In this document: in pieces, positions 5,775 through 14,007 of the stretch
How positions within the stretch are numbered: position 1 is the first letter of the stretch
How the letters are laid out: each line of letters starts with the position of its first letter
NCBI GenBank assembly: GCA_964453655.1
Contig: CAYVSP010000018.1
Coordinates: 1-17,466, forward strand
Length of the DNA: 17,466 nt
Direction of reading: 5' to 3'
DNA from: CAYVSP01 sp964453655
GTDB lineage: Bacteria; Patescibacteriota; Saccharimonadia; Saccharimonadales; CAYVSP01
Notes under the pieces: generated by a model
Databases searched by the model: none
What the model saw: the letters and a program-made list of their open reading frames with translations, nothing else
What the model was told of the DNA's origin: nothing
Made by a program: the position numbers and the translations under genes

Positions 5775-6146
5775 GTGAATTACCTTAAACGGTTATTACG
5801 GCTTTGGCCACTTTTTGGTTTATATGTATTGCTGCTTTTAATAGTTATTACCACTAACCCCTTTAATTCACCCTTACCGGTCGTAGTAATACCTTTTGTT
5901 TTACTGTTTATTGCACTCTTTGCAACCTTTAATCATATTATAAAAGTTCTCAAGTTTGGTAAACGGTTATCGGCCAAAAAGCGACTCTTGATGGCAAGCT
6001 TGGCCGCTTGGTTGCCGGTGATGCTGCTTATCTTAAGGTCAATTGACCAGTTAACGGGTCACGATGCTATCATTCTAGCTGTTTTTATAGCAGCCTTTTT
6101 GCTCTATATAACGCGAATTCAGTTCCAGGCTCGTCCTCGAACCTGA
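5775..6146 (+). CDS. Small four-helix membrane protein, unknown function
   Basis: 123 residues with four predicted membrane helices at about 9-28, 34-56, 71-90 and 96-115, separated by short loops and a basic cytoplasmic loop (KFGKRLSAKKR). No motif identifies a function. The start is GTG at 5775 because a stop lies two codons upstream and the sequence MNYLKRLLRLW makes a normal N-in membrane start; the Shine-Dalgarno is weak. It lies 60 bases downstream of the structured RNA segment, which may be its leader, and 65 bases before the next gene, which has its own promoter. Confidence 0.72.
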   Translation: MNYLKRLLRLWPLFGLYVLLLLIVITTNPFNSPLPVVVIPFVLLFIALFATFNHIIKVLKFGKRLSAKKRLLMASLAAWLPVMLLILRSIDQLTGHDAIILAVFIAAFLLYITRIQFQARPRT

Positions 6147-6192
6147 TCTAAGCAATAACGCGCCATAAACCGGTATGACATAACGCGGCCTC

Positions 6193-6201
6193 TGGTATAA
6201 T
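6193..6201 (+). promoter_or_regulatory. Extended -10 promoter of the Pro-rich protein/ATPase operon
   Basis: TGGTATAAT (6193-6201) is an extended -10 element (TGn plus perfect TATAAT). The -35 is weak: ATGACA (6175-6180) is 15 bases away. The start is expected at about 6208, three to five bases before the ATG at 6212, and there is no Shine-Dalgarno, so the transcript is probably leaderless. Confidence 0.65.
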
Positions 6202-6211
6202 AAGCACAAGT

Positions 6212-6649
6212 ATGTCACCCGCTAACAGAGAAGAACCAGGTTTTGAATTACCTCAGCCTCATGCTGTGGAGGGAAAGCCAGACACCAAATTGGCTGAAGT
6301 TGCTCCTGTAAAATCTGAACAAGAAAGCCGCAGTGTTGAGCTGCCAGGCAGTGCCTTGCCACCGGTGGTCCCGCCGTCGCCACCGCCTTCATCTAGCATA
6401 CAAACGACAGTACCAATCGATAACTCTAACCCTAGTCAGCTGCCACTGGCGCAGGGTCAAGCCAATCCACCGGCTCCAGCTACTGCCGACGACGCAGACT
6501 TAATCGAAAAAGAATGGGTCGATAAAGCCAAAGCTATTGTTGAACACACAAAAGATGATCCGCACCAGCAGAACAAGAAGTTAAATGAGTTCAAAGCGGA
6601 CTATATGAAGAAACGCTACAGCAAAGACATTCGCTTAAGCGACGAGTAA
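6212..6649 (+). CDS. Pro-rich protein with conserved basic C-terminal helix, partner of the downstream ATPase
   Basis: 145 residues. The first ~95 are disordered and rich in Pro, Ser, Glu and Gln (ALPPVVPPSPPPSSS). The last ~45 (from about DLIEKEWVDKAKAIVEHTK to FKADYMKKRYSKDIR) look like one charged helix with a Trp-Val core; I believe short proteins with this C-terminal segment are common in Saccharibacteria and other CPR next to T4SS-like ATPases, but that is recollection, not a search. No signal peptide or membrane helix. Its stop is four bases before the ATG of the 1047-residue ATPase, so the two are co-translated. It may be an adaptor bound to the ATPase. Confidence 0.8.
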   Translation: MSPANREEPGFELPQPHAVEGKPDTKLAEVAPVKSEQESRSVELPGSALPPVVPPSPPPSSSIQTTVPIDNSNPSQLPLAQGQANPPAPATADDADLIEKEWVDKAKAIVEHTKDDPHQQNKKLNEFKADYMKKRYSKDIRLSDE

Positions 6650-6653
6650 ATCT

Positions 6654-9600
6654 ATGAATGCTTTTTTAATAGTTATCTTCGTACTGCTTAGCCTGATTGT
6701 AGTTGTCGGTGTTGTTATCTATTTGCACTCGCGACGGTTGCTACGAGAGCAAAAAAACTATGAGCGTGGACTAAAGATGGTCCCATTGCTTATTCATCTG
6801 CCGCCACCTAGTGAAGATACCGAAACAGCCGGCCGAGATGTGCGTGATCTTATCGATGAGAATATTAGTAAAGCCCAAGTGCTTTACAACATTATCGCCA
6901 GTACCTTTCAGAAGGGCTTTAAGAGCCATTTCTATGGGCAACGGCACTTTGCTTTTGAAATAGTTGGTTCACGTGGTTTTGTGCATTTCTATGCGGCCGT
7001 ACCAATCGCGTTAGTTGATGTCGTCAAACAAGCGGTTGTCAGCGCCTACCCGGCAGCTCGTCTGGAAGAGGTAGCCGAACACAATATTTTTAGTCCGGTC
7101 GGCAAAATCAGTGGCACTATAGGGGGTGAATTAACCCTAAAAGAAGATTACGCTTATCCAATTGCGACCTTTCAGGACTTGAAGCGCGATGCCATGCAGT
7201 CACTTTTGAATGCCATGTCTACGCTTGATAAAGAAGACGGAGCTGGTATTCAGATCTTGATGCGGCCGGCTGATTCAGGCTGGCGTAAAAAAGCGTCGGC
7301 GGTAGCCAGCAAAAAACGAAAAGGCAAGGATAAGAAGGGTGGTATGGCACTGGTCCGTCAGTTTTTCGGCGCCATAACTAAACCTCCCGAGGATAAAGGC
7401 GACAGTGATAAACCTAACCTATCCAGTTCGGAGCAGCAAATCTTAGATGCTATCGATGATAAAACCCGCCATCCAGGCTATGAAGTGCTTATTCGCGTGG
7501 TGGCCAGCTCCAACATCGCCCAGCGCGCCCAAGCTATTCTTAAAAACGTAGTAGCCAGCTTTGCTCTGTTTGATGCACCAGGCAAGAATGGTTTTAAATA
7601 TTCACCCAGCAAGGACATTGAAAGCTTTGTAACAGCTTATATTCTGCGCTTTTTCCCGCCAGAGAATAATCAAAGCATTTTGAATTCGGTAGAGCTAGCC
7701 ACAATGTTCCACTTTCCAGATTATCGCAGTATTCCGACTTCACAACTAGAGAGGCAGGCTAGTAAGCAGGTGGACGGGCCGCGCAATATACCGGACGAAG
7801 GCCAACTACTCGGCTATAACATCTTCCGCGGCGTTAAAAAGCCAATTCGTTTGAGTGAAAATGATCGTCGTCGGCACGTCTACGCTGTTGGTCAGACGGG
7901 TACTGGTAAATCAACCTTCTTAGAAAATATGGCACTGCAGGATATGCTGGCAGGCAATGGTTTCGCTTTCATCGATCCGCACGGTGATGCAGCTGAGCGC
8001 TTACTTTCGATGGTACCTAAAGAACGGACCGAAGATGTAATCTATTTCAGTCCAGCCGATATGGATTATCCATTAGGCCTAAATCTGTTTGAGTTTCAGA
8101 CATCTGATCAGCGCGACTTCCTAATTCAGGAAGCCATTAGCATGCTGTATAAGTTGTACGACCCACAACACCAAGGTATCATTGGCCCTCGTTACGAACA
8201 CTGGTTCCGAAACGCCGCCCTAACGGTTATGAGCAACCCTGAAGGCGGTACTTTCATTGATATTCCTAAGGTGTTTACTGATAAACAGTACGAACGTAAG
8301 CTGCGCAGCTACGTTACAGATCCACCCGTCCTGGACTTCTGGAATAAAGAAATGGCCCAGACCAGCGACTATCATAAAAGTGAAGTACTTGGCTGGTTCG
8401 TAAGCAAGTTCGGGGCATTTTTAAATAATGAAATGATGCGCAATATTATTGGTCAGACTAAAAGCGCCTTTAATCTGCGCGAGGTCATGGACTCAGGTAA
8501 GATTTTATTGGTTAACCTCAGTAAAGGACGCACCGGCGAGCTTAACTCTAAACTTCTCGGTATGATCTTTGTGATGAAGTTTCAGGCGGCAGCTATGAGT
8601 CGAGCTAGTCTAAGCCAAGAAGAGCGCCCGGATTTTTCACTTTATGTTGATGAGTTTCAAAACTTCTCAACCGAATCATTTGCCGATATTTTAAGCGAGG
8701 CTCGTAAATATGGTCTTAATTTGATTGTAGCTAACCAGTTTACAACTCAGTTAAGTGATGAAATTCGTGATGCTGTCTTTGGTAATGTTGGTTCAATCCT
8801 GTCTTTTCGTGTCGGTACTAATGACGCCGAATTTTTAGCTAAACAGTTTGCGCCTGTTTTTGATATGGATGACTTGCAGCGCTTGCCTAATTACAACACA
8901 GTCGTTCGTATGCTTATCGGTGGTGTACCGGCTCAGCCATTCAGTATGGCTATTATCCCACCTCTCGGAACACCTAATAAGCAACTCGGTCAAGCACTTA
9001 AGCAGCTGTCGGCCGCTAAGTTTGGAAGGCCAAAGGCAATTGTAGAGAAAGAGATATTTGGACGAATGAAAACGCCGGACTTGCCGCTGGCAACCGGCTT
9101 TAATCCGGCCTTTGGCGCTCCATCTTCACCTAATGCATTCCCAGGGCGCAGTCCAATGTCTGGTGTTGCGCCTGTGGCCGGCGGACCGAGGCCTGCAGGT
9201 CAAACTGGCTCTTCGTTTTTGGATGATTGGTTAGCTAAAAGACGAGCTACATTACCACCGGCCGGCAGCGCGCCACAGCCAGTGGCGGCAAATACTAATC
9301 CGTTTATAACACCACCGGCCAGCCCGTCTTTAACGCAAGCTATGCCTCAAGCAACGCCGTTAGGAGCCGCACAGTCGCCCTTATCTGGCCAGCCAGTATC
9401 ATTCTCGCAAAGTTTGCAATCTACTGCTCCTAGCGGCTCTATAAACCCTACAACGCCCAATATTTCCAGTAGCCAGCTTGAGAAGCAAGAGATTTCCACT
9501 ATAGCTCAAGAATTAAAGCAAAATATAGGCAGTACCGATAAAGCACAGTCTGCCTTAAGTGGGGAGATTAAACTTAATAAAACGTCAGATGGTGGTGCGG

Positions 9601-9797
9601 TGACCGAGGGAGATAATGACGAGGATACTATTTACATTGATCGTGAAGGAACTCTACATAATCGTGACGCAGCAGTAAGTTCTAGTAATGAATCAGGGAC
9701 TTTAAGTGTTAACGCGACCACGCCGCAGCAGCCAGAGGACGGCGTCAATAACCAAAGCCAGAGCGAAACCGGCCGCAAAGAAGACGAAGAAAAGTAA
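6654..9797 (+). CDS. Membrane-anchored HerA/VirD4-like DNA-translocase ATPase (type IV secretion-like)
   Basis: 1047 residues. One N-terminal membrane helix (about 3-25) is followed by a soluble domain (about 40-370) with a basic patch near 220 (KKRKGKDKKGG). The ATPase core follows: Walker A GQTGTGKST at 413-421, FIDPHGDAAERLL shortly after, and Walker B FSLYVDEFQNF at about 661-671 with LIVANQFTTQL beyond it; this arrangement is that of VirD4/TraD/VirB4-type motors and HerA relatives. From about 805 onward the protein is a Pro/Ser/Gln-rich, then acidic, probably disordered tail that may bind partners. The family moves DNA or protein through membranes as hexamers. No relaxase, VirB6 or pilin gene lies in the window, so the substrate is unknown. 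The final 96 bases overlap the convergent gene. Confidence 0.88.
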   Translation: MNAFLIVIFVLLSLIVVVGVVIYLHSRRLLREQKNYERGLKMVPLLIHLPPPSEDTETAGRDVRDLIDENISKAQVLYNIIASTFQKGFKSHFYGQRHFAFEIVGSRGFVHFYAAVPIALVDVVKQAVVSAYPAARLEEVAEHNIFSPVGKISGTIGGELTLKEDYAYPIATFQDLKRDAMQSLLNAMSTLDKEDGAGIQILMRPADSGWRKKASAVASKKRKGKDKKGGMALVRQFFGAITKPPEDKGDSDKPNLSSSEQQILDAIDDKTRHPGYEVLIRVVASSNIAQRAQAILKNVVASFALFDAPGKNGFKYSPSKDIESFVTAYILRFFPPENNQSILNSVELATMFHFPDYRSIPTSQLERQASKQVDGPRNIPDEGQLLGYNIFRGVKKPIRLSENDRRRHVYAVGQTGTGKSTFLENMALQDMLAGNGFAFIDPHGDAAERLLSMVPKERTEDVIYFSPADMDYPLGLNLFEFQTSDQRDFLIQEAISMLYKLYDPQHQGIIGPRYEHWFRNAALTVMSNPEGGTFIDIPKVFTDKQYERKLRSYVTDPPVLDFWNKEMAQTSDYHKSEVLGWFVSKFGAFLNNEMMRNIIGQTKSAFNLREVMDSGKILLVNLSKGRTGELNSKLLGMIFVMKFQAAAMSRASLSQEERPDFSLYVDEFQNFSTESFADILSEARKYGLNLIVANQFTTQLSDEIRDAVFGNVGSILSFRVGTNDAEFLAKQFAPVFDMDDLQRLPNYNTVVRMLIGGVPAQPFSMAIIPPLGTPNKQLGQALKQLSAAKFGRPKAIVEKEIFGRMKTPDLPLATGFNPAFGAPSSPNAFPGRSPMSGVAPVAGGPRPAGQTGSSFLDDWLAKRRATLPPAGSAPQPVAANTNPFITPPASPSLTQAMPQATPLGAAQSPLSGQPVSFSQSLQSTAPSGSINPTTPNISSSQLEKQEISTIAQELKQNIGSTDKAQSALSGEIKLNKTSDGGAVTEGDNDEDTIYIDREGTLHNRDAAVSSSNESGTLSVNATTPQQPEDGVNNQSQSETGRKEDEEK

Positions 9798-10256
9798 GTA
9801 ATTATAGGTGAAACCGTAGTGCTTGGCCATGTAAAACAGCACACTATTACCAACTAAAGCGAAAAATGCACCCAGCAAGAGGCTGGAAGGTCGGGCGATA
9901 GTTTTGCTTCCAACTTCACTGACAGCTTGCACAGCCGGCTGGTGGATGACTTTGCTGAGGGCTTTATTGGGCTTTGATAAGTGGCGGCGTACCCGCGCCA
10001 GTGTCCTATCAAGCGCAATACGCTTCAGCTCATTGTTAACATAAAGCGGCTGTTCGTGTTTATGCGAGTCTTTTTCTACGTGAGTCGACTCCTTGGTTTT
10101 GGCGTGATGCTCAACAGCTTTTTCTGCATTTATAAGTTTCTCATGCTGTTTTTGCTTTTCATGCTCAACCGAAACTTCGCGTAGCGGCCTATGCGTTTCA
10201 GCGCTCTGCTCAACCGGCTTAAACTGTTCATGCGATTCCTGTAAACGTTCGCTCAT
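9702..10256 (-). CDS. Small two-helix membrane protein coupled to the surface-protein gene
   Basis: 184-185 residues. The N-terminal ~115 residues are hydrophilic, helical and rich in Glu, His and Lys (a stretch with many His residues around 25-70); two membrane helices follow at about 126-146 and 150-175, ending in LLRRGRVNT, so the tail is on the positive, cytoplasmic side. Two adjacent ATGs (10259 and 10256) overlap the stop of the preceding gene as ATGATGA. AGGAGG lies three bases from the first and six from the second, so the second is preferred. Coupling suggests that it works with the surface protein, perhaps as a membrane partner; this is inference. The 3' end overlaps the ATPase gene by 96 bases on the opposite strand. 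Confidence 0.75.
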   Translation of the reverse strand: MSERLQESHEQFKPVEQSAETHRPLREVSVEHEKQKQHEKLINAEKAVEHHAKTKESTHVEKDSHKHEQPLYVNNELKRIALDRTLARVRRHLSKPNKALSKVIHQPAVQAVSEVGSKTIARPSSLLLGAFFALVGNSVLFYMAKHYGFTYNYLLFFVFFAAGFALALVIDAVLWLLRRGRVNT

Positions 10257-11869
10257 CATTGCCCTCCTGTAGCGGCGTAATCATTACGTACCAAGTCTAC
10301 TTCTTCGGCTAGCAGCCGCGAGCGGGCAAAGAAGTAACCAGCGACAATTGTTACGGCGCCGATAGCTATTACGCTGGCGCCCGGGCCGGTGTTTGTCAAA
10401 CTTGTGGTGATTTTTTCGGCTACGCAAACCGTATTGGGCGCTAATTTAATATTGATAGTATCACCGAAGACATTGGTCATAATACAGTCGAAATGGGTGG
10501 GGTCAGAAGAAGATACCGGAGTATTTGGAATTGGATCTTTTACTTTTACGGTAATCAGCCTTTCAACTGTTTGACCGGCTCTAACATCAACTGCCGGCCA
10601 ACTAACAACTTTATGGCTATCCATGGTGCCGCCATGCAAATCTACGACGTCGGCATAATCTAATACATCGCCGATACTTTCCTGGATGCTTTTATAGGCT
10701 GACTTTGGCACGGTAACCTTGCCGGTGTTAGTCAGCGAAACAGTGTACTCAATTTCGTCGCCGGCTTTTGCCGTACTACCGTTTGCGTTCGCTAAGTTTT
10801 GCGTAACATTCTTAGCCTTTTTGTGTGATACCAAGCAACTTTCTATATCTTTACTGCTAACAACTTCTTCGCAAGGCTTTTGGACGGTTATTTGCTTAAC
10901 GCAGTTGCCAACGGCACTGCCCGGCAACAGGTTCTTGGTTATATCATCTCCTACATATAGTTTGATGAAGTACGTTCCAGCCTTAGAAGCCGAGAAGTCG
11001 TGTGTCTTTGAATCGTTCGCCACACTGGCAATGAACGGTATCTTGGCGGAATCAGCACTCGATACTACCTTATTAGTACTGCCTTCTACTAGATCGTAGT
11101 GCATGGTGACGGTCTGAGCAAACGGTATATTTTTGCCGGCGGCTTGTCCGCGGACAGTCACTTTTTGATTCAATTGCACCCGCGCTTTGTCGCCGACGTT
11201 CATGACCAAATTGGTGCAGGACAGCTCCTTAGGCGGAGGTGGTGGAGGCGGCGGTGGAGGCGGCGGTGGAGGCGGCGGCGGTGGAGTGGGTGGAAGACCA
11301 ATGAAAACCAAGTTCCCGCAATCAAAAAGTATGAAAAAGGGAAGACCTTGGGCTGTCTTGCCCGATAAGGCGTGGTAAGTTGATGATCCATGAGTGTCCC
11401 ATCCCCACAGATAACGCAGATATAAATCATGCCCATCATTAGCATTGTCAATGTGTATAGGCTGCTCACCGGCAATTCCCTTGGGCTCACGACCCATTGA
11501 ATAAAGCTGTCCATCAAAATCGCGTGAATTTAATGTAACTGTAGATGCGTGTCCATAATCAAGATCAGCGCAGCCAATATTAAAGTGGGCTAGGATAATT
11601 CCATAGTCTTCGCCTTGATTCAGGCAATGTTGGACTGCCTGTCCTTGGTCCCCAAATCCTCCGTTTATAAGGTCATTAGTGGGACTGGCAGTTACGCTTG
11701 AGCGGGCTGGTGCCATAAAAGCAAATAACTGCAAGAATAGGGCTAACAGTAGTACGATAAAGCCGAGTCGTCGGACTGAGGTTTCACGCTTTAACCGCTT
11801 GGCATAGAAAGAGACTTGCCCAATCAGGCTAGGGTTAAAAGGTAGGTTGGATAATAATTTGTTCAGCAT
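10256..11869 (-). CDS. Secreted, C-terminally anchored surface protein with poly-proline stalk and DUF11-like domain
   Basis: 537 residues. A long basic N-terminal region precedes a hydrophobic signal segment at about 36-53 with a likely cleavage near APARSS. An extracellular domain (about 60-195) with several Cys is followed by a run of 18 prolines, then a beta-rich region, then a DUF11-type repeat (about 360-470, AGDEIEYTVSLTNTGKV is its hallmark). The C-terminus has LTNTGPG (491-497), a membrane helix (about 499-516), then a basic-acidic tail (ARSRLLAEEVD). This resembles an LPXTG-type sorting signal with Thr in place of Pro, and TGPG followed by a helix and SR is a layout I associate with CPR surface proteins. 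The start ATG at 11869 has no clear Shine-Dalgarno. Role: cell surface, possibly attachment to a host cell. Confidence 0.82.
   Translation of the reverse strand: MLNKLLSNLPFNPSLIGQVSFYAKRLKRETSVRRLGFIVLLLALFLQLFAFMAPARSSVTASPTNDLINGGFGDQGQAVQHCLNQGEDYGIILAHFNIGCADLDYGHASTVTLNSRDFDGQLYSMGREPKGIAGEQPIHIDNANDGHDLYLRYLWGWDTHGSSTYHALSGKTAQGLPFFILFDCGNLVFIGLPPTPPPPPPPPPPPPPPPPPPKELSCTNLVMNVGDKARVQLNQKVTVRGQAAGKNIPFAQTVTMHYDLVEGSTNKVVSSADSAKIPFIASVANDSKTHDFSASKAGTYFIKLYVGDDITKNLLPGSAVGNCVKQITVQKPCEEVVSSKDIESCLVSHKKAKNVTQNLANANGSTAKAGDEIEYTVSLTNTGKVTVPKSAYKSIQESIGDVLDYADVVDLHGGTMDSHKVVSWPAVDVRAGQTVERLITVKVKDPIPNTPVSSSDPTHFDCIMTNVFGDTINIKLAPNTVCVAEKITTSLTNTGPGASVIAIGAVTIVAGYFFARSRLLAEEVDLVRNDYAATGGQ
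11231..11284 (-). repeat. Poly-proline codon tract with 12-bp tandem units
   Basis: Eighteen consecutive proline codons. Within it a 12-base unit (on plus, TGGAGGCGGCGG) occurs three times in a row at 11243-11278, then degenerates. Units are multiples of three, so slippage would change stalk length without breaking the frame. On the opposite strand the tract creates a false poly-Gly reading frame. Confidence 0.9.
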
Positions 11870-11951
11870 GGCGGGCTTTGTTTTTTGTTAGAATAATTCC
11901 GCTAGTGTTAATTAAACCACCAAACAGTGTGTTCATGCAATGCTTTTTTTC

Positions 11952-11980
11952 TTGGCAAAAACAGATTGATTAGCTATAAT
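11952..11980 (+). promoter_or_regulatory. gyrBA promoter
   Basis: TTGGCA (11952-11957), 17-base spacer, perfect TATAAT (11975-11980). The start is predicted near 11987, giving a leader of about 46 bases. The other side of this divergent gap (minus) shows only a weak TATTCT (11890-11895) for the surface-protein gene, with no good -35. Confidence 0.82.
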
Positions 11981-11984
11981 ATAC

Positions 11985-12009
11985 GTAACGTCTATGGTGG
12001 TAACGTCTA
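11985..12009 (+). repeat. Perfect 10-base direct repeat at the gyrB transcription start
   Basis: GTAACGTCTA occurs at 11985-11994 and 12000-12009, a 15-base period. The first copy covers the predicted start site; the second lies in the leader. It could be a repressor or activator site, or part of a leader RNA element. Confidence 0.7.
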
Positions 12010-12032
12010 AATAAGAGGGTATTTTTTCTTAA

Positions 12033-14006
12033 GTGGCTGCAAATAAAAGTTCAAAAGCTTATAGCGCTGAGCAAATTCAGGTTCTAGAAGGGCTGGAGCC
12101 TGTTCGAAAACGCCCCGGTATGTACATCGGCGGCACTGGCATTGAAGGTTTGCATCATCTGGTGTGGGAATTGGTTGATAACGGTATTGACGAAGCTTTA
12201 GCTGGGCATGCCAACGAAGTTACAGTAACTATTCATGATGATAACAGCGTGACTGTAACTGACAATGGGCGAGGCATACCAACCGATATTCATCCCAAGA
12301 CCAAGAAAAGCACTGTTGAAACTGTACTGACCGTATTGCACGCCGGTGGTAAATTCGGCAGTGGCGGATACAAGGTTTCGGGTGGTCTTCACGGTGTTGG
12401 CGTCAGTGTGGTTAACGCGCTTTCTACCAAATTGCTGGTAACTGTTCATCGCGATGGTAAAATGTACACCCAAGAGTATGGCCTAGGAGTACCCCAAGCC
12501 GATCTGAAAGTTGCCGGTAAAAGTGATAGAACCGGTACCGAAATAACCTTCTGGGCGGATGCGGGTATTTTCGAGACCATTGACTTCAATTACGACACTA
12601 TTTTAGATCGCTTACGCCATCAGGCATACCTTACAAAGGGAGTGCGAACATCAATTCATGACGAACGCACCGGCCAACGCTACAGTTTTTACTTCGAGGG
12701 CGGCATTCGTTCTTACGTTAAGCACCTGAACCTCGGCAAAGAGGTTATTGATGAAGACGTCTTTTACTGTGATAAGGAAATCAAGGACTCCCAGGTAGAA
12801 ATAGCTCTTCAATATGCTGATGCTTTTACTGAAACCATAAAACCTTTCGCCAATAACGTTTTTAATCCTGATGGCGGCACTCATTTAACCGGTTTTCGGG
12901 CGAGCCTGACCCGAGTTATTAATGAATACGCCCGCAAAAATGGGCTGATTAAAGAAAAAGAAGAAAACTTATCAGGTGAAGATACACGTGAAGGCCTCAC
13001 CGCCGTTATTTTGGTGAAACTACCTGATCCGCAGTTTGAAGGTCAGACTAAAAACAAGTTGGGTAATCCAGAGGTCAGCGGTTATGTCGGTCAAGTTTTA
13101 AGTGAATACCTTAATTATTATCTGGAAGAACATCCTAATATTGCCCGTAAAATTGTCGGCAAGGGGTTATTGGCCGCGCGGGCTCGTAAAGCTGCCCGTG
13201 CCGCCAGAGAAAATATTATTCGCAAAGGTGTTTTGGAAGGCTCGGGTTTGCCTGGCAAACTGGCCGATTGTTCTAGTCGCAATCCAGAGGATTCAGAGTT
13301 GTATATTGTGGAAGGTGATTCGGCCGGTGGCTCGGCTAAAGGTGGTCGTGATAGCAAGACTCAGGCAATACTACCGCTACGCGGTAAAGTTCTAAATGTT
13401 GAGCGAGCTCGACTAGACCGTATGCTTGGCAATAACGAGATAGTCACTCTTATTAAAGCGTTGGGCGTAGGTATAGAAGAACAGTTTAGTATGGACGGAT
13501 TGCGCTATCATCGCATTATTATCATGACCGACGCCGACGTTGACGGTAGCCACATCAGCACCCTGCTATTAACGTTCTTTTTCCGTTTTATGAAACCGAT
13601 AATTGACGGCGGTTACTTGTACTTAGCTAAACCGCCGCTGTTCGAACTGGTCAAGCCAGGTCGCAAATCGAGCGTTTTTATTTATGACGAGCCGGAACTG
13701 GAAAATGTTATTGCTGAGCGAGTCGAGGCTCGCAAAAAAGAGGGCGTTAAAGTTGACGCACACGAAGACCGCATTAAACAAGCCGGTTTTGTCGAGCAGA
13801 AGCGTTACAAGGGTTTAGGAGAAATGGATGCCGATCAGTTATTTGAAACTACCATGAATCCTGAGCAACGGGTATTAGTACAGGTGCGGGTGAACGATGC
13901 CGAAAAAGCTGACGCTATCTTCAATAAACTGATGGGGACAGAGGTAGAATTGCGTAAAAACTTTATTCAAACACATGCTAAGTTTGTAAAAGATCTGGAT
14001 ATTTAG
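12033..14006 (+). CDS. gyrB: DNA gyrase subunit B
   Basis: 657 residues. GyrB is the ATPase half of gyrase, which introduces negative supercoils. The GHKL ATPase is complete: ELVDNGIDEA (E46, N50), DNGRGIP and GGLHGVGVSVVNALS; the transducer domain follows; the TOPRIM domain has EGDSAGG (E427) and TDADVDGSH (D500, D502, D504), the metal-binding residues; the C-terminal part has QKRYKGLGEMDADQLFETTM. GTG at 12033 is the first possible start because TAA lies directly upstream in frame; the best ribosome site, AGAGGG (12014-12019), is 13 bases away, longer than usual. gyrA starts one base after the TAG stop, so the two are co-translated. Confidence 0.98.
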   Translation: MAANKSSKAYSAEQIQVLEGLEPVRKRPGMYIGGTGIEGLHHLVWELVDNGIDEALAGHANEVTVTIHDDNSVTVTDNGRGIPTDIHPKTKKSTVETVLTVLHAGGKFGSGGYKVSGGLHGVGVSVVNALSTKLLVTVHRDGKMYTQEYGLGVPQADLKVAGKSDRTGTEITFWADAGIFETIDFNYDTILDRLRHQAYLTKGVRTSIHDERTGQRYSFYFEGGIRSYVKHLNLGKEVIDEDVFYCDKEIKDSQVEIALQYADAFTETIKPFANNVFNPDGGTHLTGFRASLTRVINEYARKNGLIKEKEENLSGEDTREGLTAVILVKLPDPQFEGQTKNKLGNPEVSGYVGQVLSEYLNYYLEEHPNIARKIVGKGLLAARARKAARAARENIIRKGVLEGSGLPGKLADCSSRNPEDSELYIVEGDSAGGSAKGGRDSKTQAILPLRGKVLNVERARLDRMLGNNEIVTLIKALGVGIEEQFSMDGLRYHRIIIMTDADVDGSHISTLLLTFFFRFMKPIIDGGYLYLAKPPLFELVKPGRKSSVFIYDEPELENVIAERVEARKKEGVKVDAHEDRIKQAGFVEQKRYKGLGEMDADQLFETTMNPEQRVLVQVRVNDAEKADAIFNKLMGTEVELRKNFIQTHAKFVKDLDI

Positions 14007-14007
14007 C

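Noticed and set aside
5606..5788. 60-codon plus-strand reading frame with a good ribosome site (GGGAG before ATG)
   Set aside because: It coincides with the nested RNA helices, has no recognisable protein features and overlaps the next gene's start by 14 bases. Kept only as a possible leader peptide.
10256..10258. Recoded TGA (UGA as Gly, as in Gracilibacteria/Absconditabacteria)
   Set aside because: TGA here and at 6144-6146 falls exactly at natural protein ends and at a coupled start; no conserved protein in the window contains an internal TGA.
11187..11378. Plus-strand poly-glycine reading frame
   Set aside because: It is the reverse of the proline-codon tract in the surface-protein gene.
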